In this document: piece after piece, positions 1-6,534 of the stretch | Numbering within the stretch: the first letter of the stretch is position 1 | How the letters are laid out: every line of letters starts with the position of its first letter | NCBI GenBank assembly: GCA_025350425.1 | Contig: JANXXW010000019.1 | Span: forward strand, 1-10,579 | DNA length: 10,579 bases | Direction of reading: 5' to 3' | DNA from: Rhodospirillales bacterium | GTDB lineage: Bacteria; Pseudomonadota; Alphaproteobacteria; Acetobacterales; Acetobacteraceae | Program-made: the position numbers and the translations under genes | The notes under the pieces: model-generated | Databases searched by the model: none | Told to the model about the DNA's origin: nothing | The model's input: the letters and a program-made list of their open reading frames with translations, nothing else

Positions 1-1
1 C

Positions 2-79
2 ATCGGCGTGACCGTCCTGAACCGGATGCTGCTGACAGGACGCCCGAAATCCGTTCGTTGCCAGCGCGGCGTCGCATAA
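2..79 (+). pseudogene. IS5-family transposase, C-terminal tail only (cut by window start)
   Basis: Reading from base 2 gives 25 residues and a TAA stop at 77-79. The tail contains LNRMLLTGRPKSVR. The transposase at the right edge of the window ends with the closely similar LNRMLELGRPISVRV, so both belong to the same broad IS5-type DDE transposase group. The tail differs in sequence and is a few residues longer, so the two elements are related but not identical copies. The rest of the gene, including the catalytic residues, lies upstream of the window, so I cannot say whether it is intact. No convincing terminal inverted repeat was found just downstream. The gene points into the window, opposite to the right-hand element. 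Confidence 0.6.
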
Positions 80-213
80 CGGGCCGGGGCTGGGGTCATC
101 TCGCCCTCCATCCACCGAATGCACCAACGCCGGTCAGCGGCATCGGTGTGCTCGAACCAAAGAGGGACGAGCGTCCTACCAACCGCCTGGACGGGCCAAG
201 TGCACCAACGCCC
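80..213. other. Spacer between IS tail and AEC pseudogene, with a 12-bp direct repeat
   Basis: No gene is supported here; the open frames are out-of-frame shadows. TGCACCAACGCC occurs twice, at 120-131 and 201-212. The second copy ends one base before the stop codon of the AEC permease. The repeat may be a scar of an insertion or rearrangement next to the IS end, or it may be chance. Confidence 0.35.
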
Positions 214-1119
214 CTAAATTGCCGAGAATACGCTCCACCAGATCGGCAGGGTCATAAACGACAGCACCGTTCCGACGCCAACCATGAGCGAGATCAGCTG
301 CGCATCTAACCCATACTGGATCGCCACAATTGATGCTCCAACCTGAGGAGCCATTGCCGCCTCGAACAACGTGACCTGCGTCGTCGTGCCACCCAGACCC
401 ATCGCGCCGACGTACACCAACATCATCAGCAAAGGCGCCAGCACCAGCTTGTAGCCAAGCCCCATCGCGAGCGGAACGCGGTTTCCCGGCAACAGGCCTA
501 GGCGCAGTTGCAATCCGACTGACACCAATGCGAGTGGTGCCAGTGTGCCACCTAGTCGGGTCAACACGGAAACTGCCTAAATCGGATAGGTGACCGGCAT
601 TAGAAGAATTGCGATTATCAGCGCGATTAGGGGCGGAAACGTCGCGATACGTCGTGCAATCTCCCGCCGCGAAATCGTCTCGCCCGCAAAAAAGCAGATC
701 AGTAGAATGCCAACCGTACTCAGAACCATGTAGGTTCCAAGCTGGTCGATCATGATCCCGATCGGCATTTTGCTGGGACCATAAAACGACTCGATCATGG
801 GCAAGCCGATAAACGAGGTGTTGCCCAGCCCACCAACCACTATGAGGGCGCCCGTCGCCGTTCGCGGCAGCTTCAGCGCATTTCCCACCGGCCAGAACAA
901 TAGTGCGCTGGCGGCGAACAGCAGACACGGCATCAAGACGGCATAAAGTAGGGATGGGTCCAGGCTGACGGCATGCACCTGCAGCAACGTGAGTGCGGGA
1001 AGCGAGATCTGGATGATGAACGCGTTGATCGAGGTATGCGCGTCCTCCGGTACTCGTTTAAACCGCCGCAGGCCCATCCTAATTGCCAGGCAGGCAAATA
1101 GCATGATGATATTATCCAA
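214..1119 (-). pseudogene. AEC-family (auxin efflux carrier type) permease, interrupted by an in-frame stop
   Basis: The AEC family comprises inner-membrane permeases of about 300-320 residues with about ten TM helices in two halves; known members carry organic acids, auxin or amino-acid-like solutes. Residues 1-180 give the N-terminal half (LFACLAIRMGLRR, then the family-typical NAFIIQISLPALTL, then the NTSFIGLPMIESFYG region). The C-terminal half has GGTLAPLALVSVGLQLRLG and AAMAPQVGASIVAIQYGL. Both halves are in one frame, separated only by a TAG at 577-579 (codon 181). A TGG-to-TAG change would explain it, because the surrounding text otherwise runs on normally. The start is a TTG at 1119 with AAGGAG nine bases upstream; this gives 301 sense-equivalent positions, the normal family length. 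It is the last gene of the MFS operon, 70 bp after the small membrane protein gene. It is probably inactive unless the amber codon is suppressed. The family call is firm; the substrate is unknown. Confidence 0.82.
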
Positions 1120-1128
1120 CAGCCAAGG

Positions 1129-1134
1129 CTCCTT
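1129..1134 (-). promoter_or_regulatory. Shine-Dalgarno AAGGAG deciding the TTG start of the AEC gene
   Basis: The - strand reads AAGGAG here. It lies nine bases before TTG at 1117-1119 and six before an in-frame CTG at 1120-1122. The next ATG (1104) would cut into the first membrane helix, so TTG is preferred. Confidence 0.5.
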
Positions 1135-1189
1135 GAACTGATCTGTTTGCCGTTGGCGTGGGATGGAGCTGCATGCGATTGAGCAAAGG

Positions 1190-1405
1190 TTACGGGCCGA
1201 GGAAGGCCAGCTCTTGAGGCGCCGGGCCATTTGATGCCAACTCAGACGTCCGAATGCCAAACATACCGAGCGACGCCACGCCAGCCGCAATCAGGCAGAA
1301 CACCACGGCTGCCACTCGCAAGGAGATCCGCACCGCGAGTTGCTCCTGCGGAGTGAGATCGGTTTGGGCGACCAGCATTCGGTTCGAAGACAGGAATTCC
1401 GTCAT
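1190..1405 (-). CDS. Small single-pass membrane protein (71 aa), translationally coupled to the MFS gene
   Basis: The ATG at 1403-1405 overlaps the TGA stop of the MFS gene (1402-1404) as ATGA, a classic sign of translational coupling. The 71-residue product begins MTEFLSSNRMLVAQ. It has a polar N-terminal segment of about 27 residues, one hydrophobic helix at about 28-50 (ISLRVAAVVFCLIAAGVASL) and a short tail ending in AFLGP. The arginines before the helix suggest a cytoplasmic N terminus by the positive-inside rule (inference). I do not recognise the family. The position between two transporter genes suggests an accessory subunit or stabiliser of the MFS transporter, but nothing in the sequence proves it. 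A random overlapping frame is the alternative; the precise ATGA junction, the hydrophobic helix and the 70-bp gap before the next gene argue for a real gene. Confidence 0.6.
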   Translation of the reverse strand: MTEFLSSNRMLVAQTDLTPQEQLAVRISLRVAAVVFCLIAAGVASLGMFGIRTSELASNGPAPQELAFLGP

Positions 1406-2733
1406 TTGCGTGGCTCCAGGGAAAATTGTGGGTTCGGCGGTGACACACGCTGGCCCGGCACAAGCCCTTTGCGTGCGGCGGTAAGGGCAAACCAGAGCAA
1501 CGCCACAACTTGGATTGCCACAATGATGGCAAACGCCGCCTTGTAGGCGTCGGCTGGAACATGCCCGTCGGCGCTTGTTGGCCACAGCGCGACGACAGCG
1601 CCAATGGCTGCTTGGGCGACAAACGCCGCGCCGAGATGAAGCACGTTGAGCGCGCCGTAGGCGCGGCCCGCCATCTCGGGCGGGAACAGCTCGCCGATGA
1701 TGGTGAAACTGAGCACGGTGATCGCGCCGAACACAGCGAAGGCGCCGAACGACATAACCGGAGGGAAGGCAGTGTCACTGACGATCACCGCCTCGACCGC
1801 CAGAAAGACGATACAGGCGGCCCCGAACAGCGTTGTGGTCGAAAACCCCCACCGACGTAGGTAGGTCGCGAGCAGCCCAAGCGTTCCGGCGCCCACTGTC
1901 AGGCTAGCGCCCATGGCCAGCAGCACAGACGCAACCTCCGACTGGGTCAGCCGAGGAACGTCGGCAAGCCAGCGCGCCGCCCACAGACCGTGTATCGCGA
2001 ATACCGAGCCAACGACGGATGCCGACAGCGGCGCCATCCGCCAGAACCGTGGATCCCCAACGACGTCCTGGAACCCACGCCAAGTATCTCCAAGGCTGTC
2101 AACTCGTGTCCGTGTGGCATCGGGCACCATAGTCCAGACAAGACCTGCAACGGCCAAGGTTGTGGCAGCCAAAATGACGAAGATGCCGCGCCAAGCAAGC
2201 ACGCCCGCGACTGCGTCCAACGGCACGGTCGATGCCATCGCCCCCAGTCCGCCGCACATGACAAGGTAGCAGTTTCCCATGGTCCGGCGCTGGGGCGGCA
2301 TCCAGAGCGACAAGGCCTTAAGTCCCGTTACGAGCGCGCCGGACGAGCCAAGTCCAATCAAGGCGCGGCTCAGCATCAGCGTCGGCCGATCCGGCGCGAT
2401 GGCGAACAGGAACGCTCCGGCTGCGGCGATCACAAGCAGGGCCGCCTGCACACGACGTGGTCCGTAACGGTCGATCAGCAGTCCGGTCGGAATCTGGAAC
2501 GCCGCAAAGGACAGAAAATAGACGGAAGTTAGCAGCCGAAGATCCCGCGGCCCGAGCTGGAAAGTTTCGATCAGCTGGTCAGCGATCGGTCCGTTGACCG
2601 TCCGGAACGCATACGACAAGAAGTATCCTGCGGCGAATGGGATAAACACCATCGCCGGCTGCTTGGCGTGATCCCTCAAGCGGTGCCATAGCGGCGGCTG
2701 GTCGTATTTTCCGGCTATCGAAATCGGGATCAT
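1402..2733 (-). CDS. MFS transporter
   Basis: A 443-residue inner-membrane protein of typical major facilitator superfamily length, with about twelve hydrophobic segments. The superfamily's loop 2-3 signature is clear at about residues 84-94 (GLLIDRYGPRR, with D88, G91 and R93). TM4/5 contain SRALIGLGSSGALVTG, and the second half carries GELFPPEMAGRAYGALN, like the equivalent loop 8-9 motif. The ATG at 2731-2733 is preceded by AAGGA at 2742-2746, eight bases away. It is the first gene of a - strand operon with the small membrane protein (ATGA overlap) and the AEC permease. It is divergent from the AraC-family regulator, which probably controls it. The substrate and direction of transport cannot be assigned; small organic anions or aromatics are plausible from the company of an AEC permease and an AraC-type activator. 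Confidence 0.9.
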   Translation of the reverse strand: MIPISIAGKYDQPPLWHRLRDHAKQPAMVFIPFAAGYFLSYAFRTVNGPIADQLIETFQLGPRDLRLLTSVYFLSFAAFQIPTGLLIDRYGPRRVQAALLVIAAAGAFLFAIAPDRPTLMLSRALIGLGSSGALVTGLKALSLWMPPQRRTMGNCYLVMCGGLGAMASTVPLDAVAGVLAWRGIFVILAATTLAVAGLVWTMVPDATRTRVDSLGDTWRGFQDVVGDPRFWRMAPLSASVVGSVFAIHGLWAARWLADVPRLTQSEVASVLLAMGASLTVGAGTLGLLATYLRRWGFSTTTLFGAACIVFLAVEAVIVSDTAFPPVMSFGAFAVFGAITVLSFTIIGELFPPEMAGRAYGALNVLHLGAAFVAQAAIGAVVALWPTSADGHVPADAYKAAFAIIVAIQVVALLWFALTAARKGLVPGQRVSPPNPQFSLEPRK

Positions 2734-2793
2734 TGCTTCGGTCCTTTGGCGCGCCGGCCGGTTCCAGCCGAGGGGAGCGCGACGTGAAACATC

Positions 2794-2815
2794 TGATACT
2801 GTATCAAGTATTGAT
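2794..2815. promoter_or_regulatory. Overlapping palindromes, candidate operator
   Basis: TGATACTGTATCA at 2794-2806 is a perfect dyad with 6-bp arms around one central base. It overlaps a second dyad at 2803-2815 with arms ATCAA and TTGAT around GTA. The two share ATCA, giving a regularly spaced set of TGAT/ATCA boxes about 10 bp apart. This is a likely regulator binding site between the divergent genes. AraC proteins usually bind direct repeats, so a dyad could belong to another regulator. Confidence 0.5.
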
Positions 2816-2838
2816 GCATTATCGTGACGGGTTATTCT
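2811..2838 (+). promoter_or_regulatory. Possible sigma-70 promoter toward the AraC-family gene
   Basis: TTGATG at 2811-2816 and TATTCT at 2833-2838 are separated by 16 bases. This is a partial match to the -35/-10 pattern and overlaps the palindrome. It would leave a leader of about 230 bases before the chosen start, which weakens it. Confidence 0.2.
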
Positions 2839-3074
2839 AGTATGGGATGAATGTGTTGAGAGGAACGCCCCGCTTTAGATTGACTCAAAGCTTGTCACGT
2901 CAGCATCGCGCCAAGCGAACAATTCCGATCCTTCCATTATTTTAGTCGCCAAATCTGTCTTGGCACCGTCGAATATGTCTATAGTTGCGCGACGAACCAC
3001 TAGATTGCCGTTGGCGGTTAATGCCGGAGGCGGGCGGCGCTACGGTTAAGACTACGGAATGGGAATGTAATGTA

Positions 3075-4118
3075 ATGTCAACCGGCGCGCTTGCGATCAA
3101 CCCTGCGTCGCTGGCCATGTTCAATGTCATCCAGGCAAGCGATCCTGGGGAGCTGGATGACAGGTCTCGCGTGAGTGAACGCTTTCTCGAATCGAGCCGC
3201 GTGTACAAATACCAACTGCGGGACCGTGCGCTTTGGCGCATGCGGTTCGATCGCCCAATTTTCAGCCTCGCGGAGCGCAGCGCTGGCTCGATCCTAGCAA
3301 CTTATGGCGACAGCAGCTTCGCAACGGAGGTTTCCGTCGATGGCGAGGAAGGCGACCTTTTTTGCTTTACGACGCTGCTGCACGGCCAAATAACGTTGGT
3401 CCGTGACGGTAATTCCACGACGGGCGCGGGAACTTGCGGTCTCGTCTGGCGACCCGACCCCAGTACTCGGCTCCTGATCAGCGACAACAACGCGCGCACG
3501 AATGTCTTCTTCAAGGTAGCGGAGGTCGCGGAGGCGCTGGAGCACACGCTTGACGAGCGCCTCCGTAGGCCGCTTGAATTCAAGCCCAACCTCGAATGGA
3601 GCAGTGGTCTCGCAGCCAGCCTGAAACGCCAGCTTGATTTCGTGATGCACGAGTTCCAGCAACCGGACGGAGTGGCCAGCAACCCCGTCGCACTCGCATC
3701 GATGACCGACCTATTGGTCTCGCTGGTGCTGTGCGGCGCGCCGCACAATTACACCGACCAGTTGGGCAGGAGCCCAGCCGGGGCGGTTCCGGTTTACATC
3801 CGGCGCGCAGAGGATTTCATGCGCGCAAACTGCGCGGAGCCGATCCGTATTGCGCACGTCGCCGCCGCCGCGGGATGCAGCGTGGGAACCTTGGGCGTCG
3901 TTTTCAGGCATTTTCGCGGAAAAACCTCGCTGGGCGCGTTACATGCGATTCGGCTGGAGCAGGCATATTGCGATCTGACCCGCGGTGGAACCGGCGCATC
4001 GTTTGCCACGGTCGCGTGCCGCTACGGCTTCACCAACTCCGCGCGGTTCAACGTGGCATTTCGCCGCCGTTTCGGCGAGACGCCGTCGGAAGCCGTGCGG
4101 CACGCGTCACGCTCGTGA
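3075..4118 (+). CDS. AraC-family transcriptional regulator
   Basis: A cytoplasmic DNA-binding activator of 347 residues. The C-terminal 110 or so residues form the double helix-turn-helix of the AraC/XylS family: helix one region IRIAHVAAAAGCSVGTLGVVFRHF, then the second HTH ATVACRYGFTNSARFNVAFRRRFGETP, with the family-typical GF-N-S-RF--AFRRRFG-TP pattern. The N-terminal part (to about residue 200) resembles the cupin-like AraC_binding_2 domain of the XylS/FeaR-type regulators, which sense small ligands, often aromatics. I place the start at ATG 3075, with GGGAA nine bases upstream; an in-frame TTG at 2985 would add 30 unconvincing residues. It is divergent from the MFS operon across 341 bp and likely regulates it and itself. 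The effector is unknown. Confidence 0.88.
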   Translation: MSTGALAINPASLAMFNVIQASDPGELDDRSRVSERFLESSRVYKYQLRDRALWRMRFDRPIFSLAERSAGSILATYGDSSFATEVSVDGEEGDLFCFTTLLHGQITLVRDGNSTTGAGTCGLVWRPDPSTRLLISDNNARTNVFFKVAEVAEALEHTLDERLRRPLEFKPNLEWSSGLAASLKRQLDFVMHEFQQPDGVASNPVALASMTDLLVSLVLCGAPHNYTDQLGRSPAGAVPVYIRRAEDFMRANCAEPIRIAHVAAAAGCSVGTLGVVFRHFRGKTSLGALHAIRLEQAYCDLTRGGTGASFATVACRYGFTNSARFNVAFRRRFGETPSEAVRHASRS

Positions 4119-4244
4119 TTCTCACCCGTAGGTGTAGCGGCGCGTAACGATGAACGGCCTGACGCACAGTAGAGTGGGTCTGGGTAGCAGCGGAACAGAA
4201 ACCTACATAAGACTTGCCACTTTGGCTTCGCAACAAACCCCGGG

Positions 4245-4258
4245 GGCTGTTGAAAAAG
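4245..4258. other. Possible IS-terminus remnant (GGCTGTTGAAAAAG)
   Basis: GGCTGTTGAAAAAG resembles the outer ends of many bacterial insertion sequences, which commonly read GGCTGTTGAAAAA or similar. It lies in the 193-bp gap between the AraC and LysR genes, just where base composition changes. No partner end or transposase is present nearby. The rest of 4119-4311 shows no gene or clear terminator. The call rests on resemblance only. Confidence 0.25.
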
Positions 4259-4311
4259 ACCGAGCCACGCCCGCTCACCTGTCTCTCAAGGGATCGAGTT
4301 TTGGGAATGGC

Positions 4312-5223
4312 TTAATCGGGCGGTGAGCGGACGCTCGGCAGCTCCCGAAACGCTGCGACGAAGGTTTCCATGACTGCGGCAAGCGCGGAACCCACAGGCC
4401 CCGGCGCGCGCAGCATCCACACCGCCCAGGGAGGCGGCGCGTGGGCATCGAGCACGGTTAAGAGGCCGCCCGAGGCCAGCAACGCCGCCGTATCCTCCGA
4501 ACCAGCCTGCGACATCGCGATGCCCAGTATCGTCGCCGTGCGCGCGGCGGCCGCTCCGTCCACAATGAGTGCGAAATCCGGCTGCAGGCGACGCATGCCG
4601 CCCGGCGTGCGAAACAGCCAGGGCATCATGCGCCCCGTCGCCGGGAACCGCACACCGATTAGCCGGTGATACAGGAGGTCGTCGGGCGTCTGCGGCACGC
4701 CATGCCGGGCGAGGTAGGCAGGGGTGGCGAAGGTGAGGAGCGGCAACGGTGTGAGGCGCCGGGCAAGGATGCTGGCGTCGGCAATCCTGGGCGCGACCCG
4801 TACCGCGAGGTCCCAGCGGCCGCCGCCGAGGTCGGCGTAGTGGTCGTCGAAGGAAAGTTCCACGCGCAGCGCCGGATGACGCTCCAGGAGCGAGGCTAGG
4901 GCGCCCAGCAGGGTGGGCGCGAGCGACGCAGCGGCGGTCACGCGCACCGTGCCCGCGATCCCAACCGGTGCGCCGATACGGCTGGCCGCCGCCGCGAGCG
5001 CCAGGGCCGGGCCCCGGACCTCGGCGAGGAAACGTTCGCCGTCGGGCGTGAGCGAGAGGGCGCGGGTCGAGCGGCGGAACAGTCGGGCTCCGTGCGCGGC
5101 CTCAAAGCGGCCGACGAGGCGGGCGACGGCAGCCGGGGTTACGCCGAGCAGGCGCGCGGCCCCGGCGAAGGAGCGGGCCTCGGCGACCTGGAGAACGACA
5201 ACGGCGGCGCGCAACGTGTCCAT
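4312..5223 (-). CDS. LysR-type transcriptional regulator
   Basis: A 303-residue protein of standard LTTR length. The winged helix-turn-helix lies at residues 1-62 (AEARSFAGAARLLGVTPAAV, then LVGRFEAAHGARLFRRSTRALSLTPDG, where the family usually has LE--LG--LF-R--R---LT--G). The two-lobed effector-binding domain covers about residues 90-295, with VRVTAAASLAPTLL opening it and a DLAVRVAP segment, close to the LTTR subgroup that regulates divergent oxidoreductase genes. The start is ATG at 5221-5223; the upstream Shine-Dalgarno is weak. It is divergent, with a 104-bp gap, from the four-gene oxidoreductase operon, the classic LTTR arrangement, and so very probably controls that operon. It is markedly more GC-rich than the AraC gene to its left. 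Confidence 0.93.
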   Translation of the reverse strand: MDTLRAAVVVLQVAEARSFAGAARLLGVTPAAVARLVGRFEAAHGARLFRRSTRALSLTPDGERFLAEVRGPALALAAAASRIGAPVGIAGTVRVTAAASLAPTLLGALASLLERHPALRVELSFDDHYADLGGGRWDLAVRVAPRIADASILARRLTPLPLLTFATPAYLARHGVPQTPDDLLYHRLIGVRFPATGRMMPWLFRTPGGMRRLQPDFALIVDGAAAARTATILGIAMSQAGSEDTAALLASGGLLTVLDAHAPPPWAVWMLRAPGPVGSALAAVMETFVAAFRELPSVRSPPD

Positions 5224-5236
5224 GGGCCATTCGATA

Positions 5237-5279
5237 CATCAGGTTGGCATAGTCGCAACATCGACTGTTCTGGTTGATG
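5237..5279. promoter_or_regulatory. Nested dyads in the LysR-oxidoreductase gap, candidate LysR site
   Basis: An inner dyad AGTCG-N6-CGACT spans 5251-5266. An outer pair CATCA (5237-5241) and TGATG (5275-5279) has almost the same centre. LTTRs bind interrupted dyads in such gaps, often T-N11-A; the exact T-N11-A spacing is not met by the inner dyad. It is the only clear symmetry in the 104-bp gap. Confidence 0.4.
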
Positions 5280-5327
5280 CCGCCTGGCATCCTCACCTCT
5301 CGGGGCATCGAGAACAGGAGAGCGGCG

Positions 5328-5954
5328 ATGCGCATCGGAATCGTGGGAGTTGGGCCAGTAGGGCGAGCCCTGGGGACTGCCTGGGTCCGCGCGGGTCACG
5401 AGGTGGCGTTCGGCTCGCGGGATCCGGCGCGGGCGGCAGAGGCGGCGACCGGCTTGGCCGGCGCGCAGGCGATGACGCAGGAGCAAGCTGCGGTGTTCGG
5501 TGAGGTCGTGCTGTGGACGCCCCGCGGCGTGATGCCGGCCGATCCGGACGGGCTCGCGGGCAAGATCGTGCTCGACCCGAACAACCGCGAACCCGGCCCG
5601 TCCAAGAACTACGCCTCGCCGCGTCCGCAGGGGCCGAGCTACGCCGAGCAGCTTCAGACAGCGGCGCCGAGAGCACGCGTGGTGAAGGCGTTCAACACCG
5701 TGGTGATGCGGATGCTGCAGGAAAGTCCCGAACGGCTGAAGGCGTCCGGGGCGCAGGTGTTCCTGGCCGGCGACGATCCGGCGGCAAAGACGGTCGCGGC
5801 CGGACTGGCGGCGGATATCGGGTTGGGTGCGGTGGACCTGGGAGGCGTGGAGGCGGCCTGGATGGCGGAGGTGATGGCGGACACGTTCCGCCAGGCCATG
5901 CAGACGAGCCCGGCGGAATGGCGTCAGGCGGTGGTGTTCGCCGACCTCTCATAG
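5328..5954 (+). CDS. NAD(P)-binding oxidoreductase, F420-reductase-like (COG2085 type)
   Basis: A 208-residue cytoplasmic protein starting MRIGIVGVGPVGRALGTAWVRAG, a Rossmann fold with GxGxxG at about residues 7-12. Strand two is followed by GSRDP, whose Ser/Arg pair favours NADP(H). A segment around residues 110-130 (ARVVKAFNTVVM) matches the KAFNT element of the NADPH-dependent F420 reductase/NADP oxidoreductase family. Members transfer hydride between NADP and a cofactor or substrate; many bacterial ones without F420 have no known substrate. ATG 5328 has AGGAG seven bases upstream; longer in-frame starts lack this. It is the first gene of a four-gene operon under the divergent LysR gene, 35 bp before the SRPBCC gene. 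Confidence 0.82.
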   Translation: MRIGIVGVGPVGRALGTAWVRAGHEVAFGSRDPARAAEAATGLAGAQAMTQEQAAVFGEVVLWTPRGVMPADPDGLAGKIVLDPNNREPGPSKNYASPRPQGPSYAEQLQTAAPRARVVKAFNTVVMRMLQESPERLKASGAQVFLAGDDPAAKTVAAGLAADIGLGAVDLGGVEAAWMAEVMADTFRQAMQTSPAEWRQAVVFADLS

Positions 5955-5989
5955 CCCAGGTCAAATCGTCACGAAAAGGATGCTGACAC

Positions 5990-6490
5990 ATGTATGACCA
6001 CGTCATCTGGCCTGAGCGGTATCACCCCAACAGTGCCGCGATCTACGGGCTGAACGACATTGACGTCGAGGCGCCGCCGCACGTCGTCTGGAAGCTGCTG
6101 GTCGATTCCGAAAACTGGTATCGCTATTTCACGCCCGAGAACCAAGTCAAAATCCTCGGTGGCGAGCGTGAGCTTGCGCTCGGGACCAAGCTCACCCGTG
6201 TGACAGGGGGCTATCCGATGAGCCTCGAAATCACCGAATGCGTCCCCGGCCAGCGGCTCGCATGGGCCACCACGGTCGATGGCGACGAGACCGGCTCCAC
6301 CGCCTACCACGGCTGGGTCATCACGCCGACGGCGCGAGGCTGCCACCTCCTGACCGAGGAGACCCAGCACGGAGCCTTCTTTCTGGAGATGGTCGGCCGG
6401 CAAAATCCTGGCTTGCTATACCGGTACCACCAAAAATGGGTGGAATCGCTGGCTCGCGCGGCGGAGGAGCACCACCGCGCCCGGCCCTGA
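5990..6490 (+). CDS. SRPBCC (START/Bet v1-like) domain protein
   Basis: The 166-residue product has the SRPBCC layout: an early strand IDVEAPPHVVWKLLVDSENW (about residues 24-43; A-P-VW-L--D---W is the typical opening of polyketide-cyclase-like proteins), then YFTP, KLTRVTGGYPMSLEITECVPGQRLAWAT and a long C-terminal helix (about 142-163). These proteins form a deep hydrophobic cavity and bind or transform small hydrophobic ligands. ATG 5990 is preceded by AAAAGGA nine bases upstream. It sits between two oxidoreductase genes of the same operon, with gaps of 35 and 44 bp, and may bind the pathway substrate. No catalytic residue can be assigned. Confidence 0.8.
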   Translation: MYDHVIWPERYHPNSAAIYGLNDIDVEAPPHVVWKLLVDSENWYRYFTPENQVKILGGERELALGTKLTRVTGGYPMSLEITECVPGQRLAWATTVDGDETGSTAYHGWVITPTARGCHLLTEETQHGAFFLEMVGRQNPGLLYRYHQKWVESLARAAEEHHRARP

Positions 6491-6534
6491 CCAGCAATCC
6501 CCAGCTTCCCCTCCCTAGACAAAGGACATCCGTG

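Larger units (their letters stand above)
2734..3074. promoter_or_regulatory. Divergent intergenic region between MFS operon and araC-type gene
   Basis: No gene is supported in these 341 bases. An in-frame upstream extension of the AraC gene to a TTG at 2985 exists but lacks a good ribosome binding site. The region is AT-richer than its flanks around 2790-2860 and holds the palindromes listed separately. Both operons must be transcribed from here, so it should contain two promoters and the regulator's binding site. Confidence 0.6.

Noticed and set aside
176..928. - strand open frame of 250 codons over the AEC region
   Set aside because: It overlaps the AEC permease in another frame and has no hydrophobic pattern or motif; it is open because of GC bias.
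1242..1778. - strand open frame overlapping the end of the MFS gene
   Set aside because: It is out of frame with the MFS, Arg/Ser/Pro-rich and without motif; it is a shadow of the real genes.
2960..2984. Possible promoter TTGGCA...TATAGT before the AraC gene
   Set aside because: The spacing is 13 bases between the boxes, too short for a normal sigma-70 promoter, and no sigma-54 spacing fits either.
3294..3748. Two - strand open frames inside the AraC-family gene
   Set aside because: They are antisense shadows of a gene with a clear HTH domain on the + strand.
4048..4278. 76-codon - strand frame over the AraC 3' end and the gap
   Set aside because: It mostly translates an antisense gene end plus the IS-like motif; no protein feature supports it.
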